DNA of 64,000 bases. Origin: Emiliania huxleyi CCMP1516 (lineage: Eukaryota > Haptophyta > Isochrysidales > Noelaerhabdaceae). This document shows, in pieces, positions 30,190-39,795 of the stretch. Under the pieces are notes generated by a model. That model was not told the DNA's origin. It did no database searches and worked only from the letters and a program-made list of their open reading frames with translations. The stretch lies in assembly GCF_000372725.1 (NCBI RefSeq), contig NW_005201792.1, positions 914,668-978,667 of the forward strand. Direction: 5' to 3'. Positions within the stretch are counted from its first letter, which is position 1. The number at the start of each line of letters is the position of its first letter. The position numbers and the translations under genes were made by a program.

Positions 30190-31195
30190 GTCGATCGCCG
30201 GGCTGCGTGGCCAGACTCCTCCGAGGAGAGCGAGGCGGAGGAGAGCGAGGCGGGGGATAGCGAGGCGGGGGATAGCGAGGCGGATGGCGAGGAGGCGAGC
30301 AGCGAGGAGGTGATCCGGACTCCCCCTCCCTCCCCCTCTCGTACGCCGTCACCCCACCGTCCCCGCCGCACAGGAGGACGATGACGAGTACCAGTACACG
30401 GTCGAGCGTGGCGCGCAAGGGCATCGTTGTGCAATATGCAGTCAAGTGGGACGAGTGGGAGACCAAACTCCGGACATGACGTGGGAGCCGCCCGAGAACC
30501 TGTCCAACGCGAAGGAGGAGGTGGTCAAGTTTGAGCGGCGGGTGGCGGCGATGCCTTCTCGCGACGCCTTCTCCGGGCCAACAGCTTCGCCTGCGTGCTG
30601 CTATGCGACATGCTGCAAGGTGGCGGACCGCGCCGATGTCGAGACCAGCCAGTGCTTCGTGTGCGCAAAGATGGTGCACCCGGCCTGCGCGACGCAGCAC
30701 CTCTTCCTCGAGCCCTTCATCCAGAAGCTCGACTCCGCCAACATCTGCTTTGATTGCGCGCTTCTGGTTGCCATGGTGGAGAAGCCGTTTGGCATCGCTG
30801 GTGCGCGACTGATGTTCGAGCCGTACTACCTCCAGCTGCGCGGCGTTGCCGCGCTCACCGAGCCCTCGCCGTTCGCCCTCGGCGCCTTCATCGCCACCGG
30901 CTCGCTCAAGCTTTTAGAGGCCGCGACTACCACCGCGCGGTCGGCCACAGCCGGCGCCAAATGCGCCAAGTGCAAGTCGGCTGCAGGCGAACTTCGCGCT
31001 TGCTCGTTTTGCAAGGCCGGCATCTACCACGACACGCCTGCGTGCCTTGGGGAGCAGCGAGGGCCGGAGCCGTCCTTCAAGCACAAGAGCTTCCCCTGGT
31101 GCTGCCCAAAGTGCTTCCAAAAGGGGAAGGCGGCACTATCCAAGCACCTCGCTGCGCCTGCGCCGGCCCCGACCAAGAAGCGCAGCCGGCGCTGA
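30190..31195 (+). CDS. Chromodomain plus Cys-rich (PHD-like) zinc-finger protein
   Basis: An acidic first exon (SEESEAEESEAGDSEAGDSE) is followed by an intron ending CGCACAG at about 30373, then a chromodomain-like stretch: EYQYTVE, GIVVQYAVKWDEWE and TWEPPENL. In cells such domains read methylated histone H3. These three pieces lie in different frames, so two frame changes occur in about 80 bases (30400-30476). The frame from ATG 30476 to the stop is clean: two Cys/His clusters follow, one CCYATCCK...CFVCAKMVHPAC, the other CAKCKSAAGELRACSFCKAG...WCCPKCF, both PHD/RING-like zinc sites, and a Lys/Arg tail (KKRSRR). A nuclear chromatin reader is inferred. It is convergent with the HAT1 gene. 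Confidence 0.65.
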
Positions 31196-31678
31196 GTCTC
31201 GCTGACCCCTCCCACCGTGTGGGCCGCCCGTCTGCTGCGCGTGCAGACAGCGCGTTGCGGGAGCATTATAGAGGCCAGCCTTCGTCTTCTCAGCGTGTCG
31301 CGAGTGCTGTGTCTCTGCCTGCCTGGTAGCTGGGTGTGGTGGGGGACTCTCTGGTGACTTTTGGTTACAAATTTACGGATTTACGGATTTACGGATCCAC
31401 CCCCCTCCCTCCCCGTCCCGCGGCCCTGCGCGCGGTGGGGCGGGCTCCCAGCTCCCCGCACCGCGCTCCACCGACGTCGAGCACGTGCGCTCCAGCGCTC
31501 TCCAGACTCCACAGCGCGCGCGCCGCCGCGCCCCGGCACGGGATCGGCGCCAGATTGTGTCACATCAATCAGGAAAGCATATCCGGCGTGGTTTCCGAAA
31601 CGCATGGGCCATGGAGCGGAAGTGCGACCCCAATTTTGCGGTGGCTCGGATCGAAACTGGGCCAACACCAATGCCCTT
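31196..31678. other. Intergenic region with ATTTACGG repeats
   Basis: The 3' regions of two convergent genes. Bases 31370-31398 hold three to four copies of ATTTACGG. No gene is seen. Confidence 0.5.
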
Positions 31679-32914
31679 TCAGCCGCCGCTGGCCGCCCCT
31701 GCGGGCGTGGGCACTTCTTGGACGCGCGCCACGAGCACGGCGTACTCGGCCACGAGGGCCTGGTAGAGCTGCTCGAGCTCGGCCTTGCGCGCCGCGCCGT
31801 CGAGGGCGCCCAGTGTCTCCTCGTGCTTCTTGTTGAGCCTCCGCTTGACGCACAGCCGGAAGGGCTTGGCCGTCGCCTCTGCCTCTGGCCCCTCCTTCCC
31901 GGCCAGCTTGCGCTGCAGCAGCGAGTAGCAGCCAACCTCATGGCAGCGCGAGATCTGCTCGTCGGTGATGCGAAGCGCCGTTCGCGCCGCGGCGCGCGCC
32001 TCATCGGCGAGCGGCTGCGACTCGCACCCCTCCGTGGGCTGCAGCAGCCCGAGCCGCCGGCAGTTGCGCAGGTCGACCAGGTCGCGCAGCATCCGGAAGC
32101 CTGCGGAAGGGTCCTCGACGGTCACCTCGACCGCGCCCTGTGTGGCAGCGTGGTCGTAGAGAAGTTGTAGCAGCGCCGAGCCGTGCCCTTGCCGCTGGTG
32201 CGTCGGCGCGACCATTACCTGGCAAACCTTGAGCACCGTGCGGATGCCGCCCGCGACAAAGCGCGAAAAGACCATCGCCGTCGCCGCCGCGGTGAAGCGG
32301 CGGGGCGCGCCCTCCCGCGCCTCTTCGAAGATGGTGAGCAGCCGCCAGCGGTCGTCGGTGTGGTCGATGGGCGAGTGCGCGTCGATGTAGAAGCGCATGA
32401 GCGACTGCAGGTTCTCGTTGAACCGCCGCGCCTCCTCCTCGCCAAAGCTGCAGAGGCGCGCCTCAAACTGGGCGCCGCCGCGCTCGTACGTTGCGAGGAC
32501 CTCGCCTCCGAGCCGGACCTCCGGCGCGTCGAGCAGCGCCTCCGCGGACGCGCCCGCCTGTGGCAGCTGCTCGACGAGCGAAAACATCGCGTCCTCAATG
32601 GAACCCTCCATAGGTCGGTCGCAGCGCGGGAACGGGACCAGCGTGTGCGCCGCGTAGAGCACCTCGATCGTCAGCGGCCGCTGGCTCACGGGCAGCGCGA
32701 GCGCTTCGTTGGCGAAGTGCTGGTGCAAAAACGGCGGCGTAAAGGCCGGCGCCTCTGCGTCGGTCAGCACGTCGGACGCCGACGCGACAAAGCGAAGCTT
32801 GACGACGTCTCTTGCCGCAACGTAGGAGTCAGGGTCGCGCTCCCACGGCGGATCTTCAGGAGGCTGCTCGTCGGCAGGCGGCTGCTGCTCGGCCTCGTCG
32901 CGCGCTCTCTTCAT
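31679..32914 (-). CDS. HAT1: Histone acetyltransferase type B catalytic subunit
   Basis: HAT1 acetylates newly made histone H4 at Lys5 and Lys12 before chromatin assembly. The single-exon frame of 411 codons matches the family throughout: VKLRFVASASDVLTDAEAPA, FTPPFLHQHFANEA, LTIEVLYAAHTLVPF, the acetyl-CoA site VCQVMVAPTHQRQGHGSALL and the family signature VEVTVEDPSAGFRMLRDLVD. The length is close to human HAT1. The start MKRARDEAEQ is the only sensible ATG, and a short dispersed repeat begins about 30 bp upstream and must contain or displace its promoter and leader. The frame is convergent with the chromodomain gene. Confidence 0.93.
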   Translation of the reverse strand: MKRARDEAEQQPPADEQPPEDPPWERDPDSYVAARDVVKLRFVASASDVLTDAEAPAFTPPFLHQHFANEALALPVSQRPLTIEVLYAAHTLVPFPRCDRPMEGSIEDAMFSLVEQLPQAGASAEALLDAPEVRLGGEVLATYERGGAQFEARLCSFGEEEARRFNENLQSLMRFYIDAHSPIDHTDDRWRLLTIFEEAREGAPRRFTAAATAMVFSRFVAGGIRTVLKVCQVMVAPTHQRQGHGSALLQLLYDHAATQGAVEVTVEDPSAGFRMLRDLVDLRNCRRLGLLQPTEGCESQPLADEARAAARTALRITDEQISRCHEVGCYSLLQRKLAGKEGPEAEATAKPFRLCVKRRLNKKHEETLGALDGAARKAELEQLYQALVAEYAVLVARVQEVPTPAGAASGG

Positions 32915-32939
32915 TGGTCACAAGTACGCACGGGCCCTC

Positions 32940-33150
32940 AGCAGAGCTGGGAATAGGACCGCCGCAAGCGGCGTGGGGCGTTGCCGCATCCCTCGGGGGG
33001 CCCCTCTGCGCCGGGGAGGCGTTGTTGGGGGCTAGGACGCAAGCGTCCGTCGCCCTTTTCAAACTCGGGGCCCACTCCGCTACGCTCCGACCCGAATTTG
33101 GAGGGCCTAAAAGTTTAAGGTGTTGCTGCGCAAAAAGGGGTCGGACACCG
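32940..33150. repeat. Short dispersed repeat, copy 2 (HAT1 promoter region)
   Basis: Second copy of the element at 16555-16745, with the same internal hairpins and order of blocks. Differences are scattered substitutions and a small insertion (GACGCAAGCGTCC). It occupies the region immediately 5' of HAT1. Confidence 0.75.
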
Positions 33151-33272
33151 GGCGCAGCTCATGCTAAGAGCTAGAAGAGGAGATAGAGAGAACAACCACC
33201 CTGTCCCGTTATTGCGTACACCAACACCACAAAACGCTCTCTCTCTCCTGTCCTCACTCAGGGGGGTCACAA

Positions 33273-33650
33273 CTACCAAGTCCCTCGACTAGCTGCCACA
33301 GGGCGCAGCTGCCACAGGGCGCAGCTGGAGACGCTCCCCCTCAATCGGCATCCACCCCCACCCGCTCCAGCCCCACTTCTGCTGCCGAGAGAGCTGAATC
33401 GAAGCAAGCGAGCCATTGCATCTTGGCGTGCTCCTGGAGCGCGGCTTTCTGCGGCCACGAGCACGGCGGAGTCGGCGTCGTAGCGCGCATCGTTCCCGCT
33501 CATCGCCCATTCCTCCCACGTGACGTGTGTCGGCCGCGATTCGATGTCGCCACCTTCATTGCCAACGAGGACTCCCTCGACTGCAGGGGGGCTCCGGCGC
33601 GGGGAGGGACTCCGCCTGCTGCGCTGGCCGACTGCGCCCTCCTCCTCCAT
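33273..33650 (-). CDS. Possible partial open frame next to a gap
   Basis: A minus-strand frame of 125 codons including VLVGNEGGDIESRPTHVTWE and YDADSAVLVAAESRAPGARQ. It remains open towards the N run at 33743, so a larger gene could be interrupted by the gap. No family is recognised, and the C-terminal part is repetitive (GCCACAGGGCGCAGCT duplicated at DNA level). Confidence 0.2.
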   Translation of the reverse strand: MEEEGAVGQRSRRSPSPRRSPPAVEGVLVGNEGGDIESRPTHVTWEEWAMSGNDARYDADSAVLVAAESRAPGARQDAMARLLRFSSLGSRSGAGAGGGGCRLRGSVSSCALWQLRPVAASRGTW

Positions 33651-33742
33651 GGGATCGATCCGAATCCGCAGCGTATCGTCCCCAGCGGCGGTGCTGCGCG
33701 GGAGGCGGCCGCGGGCACGCTGGGCTCGATCAGCTTTCCCTA

Positions 33743-33842
33743 NNNNNNNNNNNNNNNNNNNNNNNNNNNNNNNNNNNNNNNNNNNNNNNNNNNNNNNNNN
33801 NNNNNNNNNNNNNNNNNNNNNNNNNNNNNNNNNNNNNNNNNN
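33743..33842. other. Assembly gap (100 N)
   Basis: Exactly 100 unknown bases. Confidence 0.98.
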
Positions 33843-33954
33843 CAGTGTCTAATGTTGCTTCTCAATCTCCCCAGCTGCCTGCTCATGAGCAGGCAGCACA
33901 AGCAGCCACACAAGTCAGCTTTGGGAGCTCTCGGCGACGCCCAATGCGTGCGCC

Positions 33955-34450
33955 GGTAGGGGGGAGTGTGTGCGCGCGTGTGTGAGCTGTGGATTGTGGC
34001 AGGCTGCTGCTGCTGATGGGAAGTGTGCTCTGTGTGTGGCGCTGCGCTGGCGTGTGACGCGCGCGTGCTGTGCGCGTGTGCGTGTTGGATGCGCGTGCGC
34101 GTCTGCGTGTGCTGCGCGCGCGCGCCGCCGGTGTGTGCTGTGTGCTGTACTCTGTTGTGCGCCTGTTTGTGCGCTGGGAGGCGCAGGCTTGTCTGGCAGG
34201 GCTGCGCGGCGGGCTGCGGCGTGCTGTGGGTGGTCGCGCGCCTGCCTGTTGGTGTGCGGCGGCCGCTCAGCCCGCCCGACCGGGTCGTCGGCGGCCCAGG
34301 GCGCGGGCATGCGGTCTGCGCTGCATGTGAGGCTGTGTGCGCGGCTGGCGCGTATGTTTCCGTGCGGCGAGGGACGCGCGTATGTGTTCACGCTGCGGGC
34401 GCGGGCGGGCGCGGAGGGCGGCGCGGTCTCACCGCGGTCCGACGCCCGTT
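33955..34450 (+). repeat. G/T-rich (GTGTGCG) low-complexity tract
   Basis: The plus strand is strongly enriched in G and T with alternating GTGTGCGCGCGTGTG runs, poor in A, for about 500 bp. Frames are open by composition alone. Alternating purine-pyrimidine runs such as these can adopt Z-DNA. No gene is supported. Confidence 0.6.
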
Positions 34451-35590
34451 GGTCTTCTGCGTGACGAGGGTGGGCGCGCAAAGAGGCCTTGCCGCCATCG
34501 CGCCGCGAAGGAAAAAGAATCTTTCAGCGCAGCTGCCACTCAGTACGTGCGCCAACGACGCCTGTGGCGGCTCACTGTCTTCTTGTGTCCAGTCGTCCCA
34601 GTCTCTCCGTTCTCCGATTCTCCTCCTTGCCTCACGCGCCTCTTTTGCGGCCGCATCCCTAGCCGCCTTGCACGCTCTGCATCCCCAAAACGCACTCCTC
34701 GTGGCGGGGCCCCTCATTCCCCGTTTCTTTCCCCCCTCTAGAATGCGCCTGTGGTGTGCACCGTGTGGCACCCCGACCTGTTGTCTCACCCTGGCTCCCA
34801 GGATCGTTTTGGTCGTCACATTGTGACCCCCGACGTCGTCAAATGTCGCTCGTCTGTCCTTCCCCCACTTCCCCCATCTGGCAATCTCATCTTATTGTCC
34901 CATGGGTGTTTGAGGCTGGCTACGGCCACTTCCCTTCGCTCCACAGCCGTCCCGCCATCCCTGCTGTGTGCGATCCCGGCCTCACCGTCTTTCGAAGTTG
35001 TTCGCAACCCACTCGTGTGCGCTCTCTGGCGTATGTGGTATGTGCCCGTATGTCCGTCGGTCCACTATCTCCCTCTTCTCCGTGTCCTCTGCCGGTCTGC
35101 CGCCTCCCTTCTCACTGTGTACATGCACGGCCGAGTTCGTACCGCGTCCCGAATCACCTTCGAGGCGTCCTCCGTGTCGTTATTTCCCAGGTATGCTGTC
35201 GCCACCGCGTCGGCGTATGCGTTGCAGGCTATTCCCACGTGCGATGGCACCCACACGAAGACCACCGCCTCTAGCTGCGATCTATAGTGAGCAATCGCCT
35301 CTAGGAGACCGCCTCTCTCCCAGTCCCTCAGACCTTCTGGCATCCCTTTGCGGTGCGCATTCTCAATCTGCTCGTGTCGAAGATTTTGCTGAGCCCGTGG
35401 TGATGGCTTCGCTGAGCGTCCGTACGCCCATCTTGAGAGAAGCGAGATCAGAGAAACAAGGCGCGCAGCGGCTGGCCTGATCAGTGAGCGGGCGAGCTCC
35501 TCAAAAGCCAGGGCGGGCGATTTCTTTTCCCAGGCATAGCGTCGCACAGCTGGCGTCGCAGCGTTTACAGATGAGCTAGCCTGCCTGCAG
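34450..35590 (-). mobile_element. LINE (non-LTR retrotransposon) 3' fragment with RNase H domain
   Basis: The minus-strand frame from about 35590 to 35065 contains a LINE-type RNase H domain (acidic start ACRQASSSVNAATPAV, then LEAVVFVWVPSHVGIACNAY and ADAVATAYL). Further 3', at about 34560-34530, another frame reads the closing zinc-type motif ASLAHVLSGSCAE found after RNase H in LINEs. Reverse transcriptase and endonuclease are absent, so only the 3' third is present and it is frame-disrupted. The fragment ends within a few bases of the BRE1 start codon. Confidence 0.65.
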
Positions 35591-35593
35591 GCG

Positions 35594-38199
35594 ATGAAAC
35601 GCTCCCACAGTGGAGGAGACGCGCCTGCGGCGCCGCCCAAAAAGGCGATGATTCAGGTACGCCGCGCGCGCGCATCCCACCAGCCTCGCCACGCCCGCCG
35701 GCCGAGTCTCTCCCCTCCTCTGTTTCGGCCAGGCGCAGCAGGGCGCGTCGTCCGCCACGGCCCACGGCAGCATGACTGAGAAGCTGCTGAAGAAGCAGAA
35801 CGCCAACCTCGCGAGCGCCAAGGCCAACCTGCAGCGCGAGCTGGACGACACCGCCGGGCAGTTGCGGCAGCTGCAGAGCAGGCTCGCGCAGAGAGAGACG
35901 GCACTGAGCGTGCTCGACCGGCACTGGGCGCAGCTGGAGCTGCGGCTGGGTGCGGCGAAGCCGCGGCTCGCCGCGGGTGGAGACGCCTCCTCCTCCGCGG
36001 CCCTCCCGAGGCAGACGCTGCTCGAGAGCCTCGACAGCGGCGCGCCCGCAGCTGACCTGGACGACGCAACGCGCCGGCGGTGCGAGCTGACGGCGGAGCT
36101 GGCCGAGGCGGCGGCTTCCGGGAGTGGCGCGGGTGACGCGGCTGCGAGCGTGCCGCCTGAGACCAGCGCGGTCGTCGCCGAGCTCGCCGTGGCCAAGGAC
36201 CGAGCGCTGCTGCTGCAGCGCGAGCGCGACGACACCGCTGCGCGGCTCGCGGGCGCACACTCGGAGCTCGAGCAAAAGACCAAGTCGCTCGAGAAGCTGA
36301 ACGCGGAGGTGAGTAATCTGAAGGCCGCCGGAGGCGGCGGCGGCGCCTCCGCGGCGGCCGCCCCCGAGGCCGCCGCCGCGGCGTCGAGTAGCGACGCCGA
36401 CTCGGCGACGGCGGCGGCGGTCGCCGCCGCCTCGAGCGCCGAGATGGAGAGACTGCGCTCAGAGGCGGAGGCGGCGAACGAGGAGCGCGCCGCCTTTGAG
36501 AAGCTGGCGGAGAGCGCGCGGCGTGAGCTCATCGGCGCGCAGCAGGACGTGCAGCGGCTGCGCGGCGACTTGGACGAGGCGAGGCGGAGGCCGCCGACCG
36601 AGGAGCAGATGCGCGCCATGCCTCAATGGAGGCACATGCTCGAGATCGGGGAGCGCGGCAAGCAGTACATGCAGGCGAACGAGCGGCTGCGCGCCGACAT
36701 GGCCGTCCTCCAGCAGAGGCACCTCGCGGAGCTCGCGCGGCTCGAGGATGTCCGCAGCAGGCTTTACGAGGAGACGCGCGGCGAGGTCGAGAACCTGTCC
36801 AAGGCCCTCGCGCAGGCCACGGCCGGACGCGACGCGGCGGCGCACAAGCTGCAGCAGCAGGCGCTCACTCACCGCGGCTTCGAGGAGCGGCTCTCCGAGT
36901 CGGAGCGCCTGCTCAACCTCTGGCGACAGGAAGCGGTGCGCCGCACACCCCCGCACCCGCGCCTGTCCACGGAAGCACGCGGCGGCATGCACCAGAGCTG
37001 GCTGAGCCTGACTGGCCGCTCGGGGACGCAGGTGCGCCTCAAGAACGAGGCCAGCCGCGAGCGAGCGCGCCTCGCCGAGCTGAGCGGCGCGCGCGACGGC
37101 GCCCTCGCCGAGAAGGAGACGCTGCGGCAGAGGGTGCATGCGCTCGAGCTGCGCCTCTCGCAGGCGCCGGCCGCTGACCCGACGGCAGCGGAGGCCAAGC
37201 ACCAGGACGCGCTGGTGCGGCTCGGCGGCGCCGAGGCGGCCGCGCTCCAGTCGAGCGAGGAGCTGTCCAAGCTGCAGACGGAGAACGACGCGCTCGTCGA
37301 GGAGCTCGACTCGATCGCAAAGGCGTTTGACGAGTCGCAGGAGCAGAATGCCAAGCTGCTCAAGACGGCGCGTGCGGGAGCGGCGTCGGGGAGGGGAGAG
37401 GCGAGGCGGCTGGAGACCGCGCGTCACGCCGCCCGTAGGTGGAGCTCAAGGAGGAGGCCGCGACGCGGCTGATGCAGGACCGGCTGCGGCATGACCGTTC
37501 GACCAGCCTGCTGACGGCAGAGCTCGAGGCGCTGCGCGAGCGGACCGCTGCGGCGGAGCGGCTGGTCGAGCGCGACGCGGAGCACAAGGCGGCGCTCGAG
37601 AAGGAGCTGCGGACGGCGCGGGACACGGCCTCCAAGCAGGAGGAGGCGCAGCGGCACGCGGCGGCGTCGCTCGATCGCGCGCAGGCGCAGGCGCTCGAGG
37701 CGTCGCGCGAGGCGCAGCAGGCGAGCGCCGCGCTGCAGGCCGAGGCGGACCGTGCGCGGCGCGCGGGCGAGCGGGAGCGGCAGAGCGCGGGCGACGCCGC
37801 GGAGGCGCGAGTGGGTGGCGGGGCGGGTACAGCGGCTGGCCGGCGGCCTCTGAGCGCCGCGGGCGGTGAGCGTCGTAGGCGCAGAAGAAGGCCAAGGAGG
37901 CGGAGCAGGTGCGGGACACGCTCGAGCGCAAGCTGAAGCGGCTCGAGCGGAGCGGCGCTGGCGCGGCGGCCGAGCCGCGCGGCGGCAGCAACGAGCAGTT
38001 GGACTACTACCGCTCGATGGTCAAGTGCCCGCTCTGCAAGAACAGCAACAAGGACACCGTCATCACAAAGTGCGGCCACGCGTTTTGCCGCGACTGCATC
38101 GACTCGCGCCTCAGCTTGCGCGAGCGAAAGTGCCCGGGCTGCTCGCAAGTCTTTGACAAGTCGTACGTCAAAGACTTGTGGCTCGAGTACGGTGCCTGA
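35594..38199 (+). CDS. BRE1: BRE1-type E3 ubiquitin ligase for histone H2B
   Basis: BRE1 (RNF20/40) monoubiquitinates histone H2B with Rad6. Five exons join in phase: 35594-35656, 35733-36935, 37032-37367, 37439-37810, 37879-38199, giving about 764 residues. The N-terminus has the family start (MKRSHSGGDAPAAPPKKAM) and the LLKKQNANLASAKA...SVLDRHWAQLELRL region. The middle is a long coiled coil with two acidic/Ala-rich linkers, and the C-terminus is a RING finger (VKCPLCKNSNKDTVITKCGH, AFCRDCIDSRL, KCPGCSQVF) ending WLEYGA. All eight zinc ligands are visible. Intron 3 starts GCGCGT, the others GT. The neighbouring HAT1 and chromodomain genes also act on chromatin. It is convergent with the next gene. 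Confidence 0.92.
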
Positions 38200-38606
38200 T
38201 GAGGTGGCGATCTGACGGGGCGCGCGAGGTTTCGGACTCAACCCGCGCTGGTCGTGCGGGAATCGAAAAGCGGAGACTCAAAGACTGAATGAGAGTAAAG
38301 CGACACGGTCACGGATGAACGGTGGCGTGTGGGCCCGTTATCCATTTTCCCACGGTTTTATTGTAGCTCGCAGTCGAGCACCGGACACAATCATGCGCTC
38401 CACACATAGATCATTGTGATTAGTGTGTCACGCTTTTAGCGGACAGCGCGAACACCCGCCGACGGGGGTGTCTCTTGCGGGACGCGGGAGAGGGGCCCGT
38501 CAAACGCCCGTTTCACCGCGGACGCCGGACGGGGACGGTCAAACCCACAACAATGGTTGCTGTCGAGGGTCACGCGCTTTGGCGGGCGAGGACGAAGCGG
38601 CTTGGG
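38200..38606. other. Convergent 3' region
   Basis: AT-richer sequence with GTTTTATTGTAGC and a palindrome-like GATCATTGTGATTAG region at 38408-38425. Probably holds the polyadenylation sites of the two convergent genes. No gene is seen. Confidence 0.5.
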
Positions 38607-39518
38607 CTACGCCTTCGCCTTGTCCTCTGTCGCGGACTCGCCAGCCTCCGCCTCTGCCGCCTCCTCGGCCGCCTCCCCCTCCTCTGGTGCTGCCTCGGCA
38701 TCGACCGTCTGAAGCGCCGCCGCCACGTCCGCCTGCAGCAGCTCGAGGGCGCGGCCCGGCTTCGGCGAGCAAACCATCCTCCCGCCGCCCGCCGCGACCG
38801 CGGTCGAGCCCGCCTCTTCCGCAAGGCGCAGCGCCTCGGCGGCATCGGCAGCCCTCCCAGCGGCGAGAAGCGCGCGCCCCACGGCGAGAAACACGTCCGG
38901 CTTGAGCGGGGCGCGGTCCTCGACCGCTTGCTGCAGCGCCGAGAGCGCGAGCGAGGGGTCGGGCGCGCCCGCCGCGAGTCGGCGGAGCGCGAGCCGCTGC
39001 ACGCCGCCCGGCGCTGGGGCGAACGGCTCCAGCACGGACGGCAGCAGCCGCGACAGCGCTGCGAGCTGCTCCCACGCTCCGTCGTCAGCGAGAGCGCGCA
39101 CGGCCGCCGCGAGCGGCTTTGGCTGCTCGAGGAAAAGTTGAAGTCGCCGCCGCCGCTGCAGCACATCGAGAAGGGCGTCCCAGCTGCGCGTGCGGCAGAG
39201 CGCGGCGATCAGACCGACCTGCTGCCACCGCCGGATAGAGACCTGCGCGTCCACGTACGCCGAGAACGCCTCAACCAGCCTGTCCGCCTCGGCTCGCTCC
39301 TCCGTTGCGAGGATGATCTGGTTGAGCCACTTGCGCGGCGGCCGCCGCCAGCGATCGCCCCGATTGCTCGTGCGGAACCGCTCCGCAATCTTGTCGGCCA
39401 CCGCCGGTGCGCTGACCTTTGGCGCGGCAACCGCCGCCGCTGCCGGTGCCGGTGCCGGCGCCGCTACCGCGCAGAGCGCGCGAGACGAGCGGAGCGCGAG
39501 GCCACGTCCGCGGAGCAT
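38607..39518 (-). CDS. Predicted mitochondrial helical-repeat protein, unknown
   Basis: From ATG 39518 the frame encodes 303 residues. The start MLRGRGLALRSSRALCAVAA is Arg/Ala/Ser-rich without acids, a good mitochondrial presequence. The body is all-helical with repeated short helix pairs (RPPRKWLNQIILATEERAEA, WQQVGLIAALCRTRSWDALL, DVFLAVGRALLAAGRAADAA), similar in style to PPR/TPR or mitochondrial ribosomal proteins, and it ends in an acidic tail (EEGEAAEEAAEAEAGE). The upstream open frame to 39866 has unlikely composition, so this start is preferred. Role unknown; an organelle RNA or translation factor is a guess. Confidence 0.55.
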   Translation of the reverse strand: MLRGRGLALRSSRALCAVAAPAPAPAAAAVAAPKVSAPAVADKIAERFRTSNRGDRWRRPPRKWLNQIILATEERAEADRLVEAFSAYVDAQVSIRRWQQVGLIAALCRTRSWDALLDVLQRRRRLQLFLEQPKPLAAAVRALADDGAWEQLAALSRLLPSVLEPFAPAPGGVQRLALRRLAAGAPDPSLALSALQQAVEDRAPLKPDVFLAVGRALLAAGRAADAAEALRLAEEAGSTAVAAGGGRMVCSPKPGRALELLQADVAAALQTVDAEAAPEEGEAAEEAAEAEAGESATEDKAKA

Positions 39519-39795
39519 TGTCCACAGAGTGGTCCCGGCGCCTGTGTCGCGCGCGGCCGCAAGCCTCTTCACACGCAACTTCCTTTCTTTCCCCCCCCCG
39601 CCCGAAACACTCACGCAATAACGAGCGACCGAGTACATGCGCCAGCCCGCCACCCACAAACGCGAACGTACACCCGAGGGCACTCTTCCCCACACCACGC
39701 GAGTGATTTGCCGATTTCTGCAGATCCCTGCAGCCGGTTCCTGCAGCCGCCGCACGCCCACCAGCAAGACGACATGTCCCGCCGCCCCGCGCCTC

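Noticed and set aside
33970-34464. Protein-coding frames in the G/T-rich tract
   Set aside because: All three frames are open at once with Cys/Val/Arg-rich nonsense composition.
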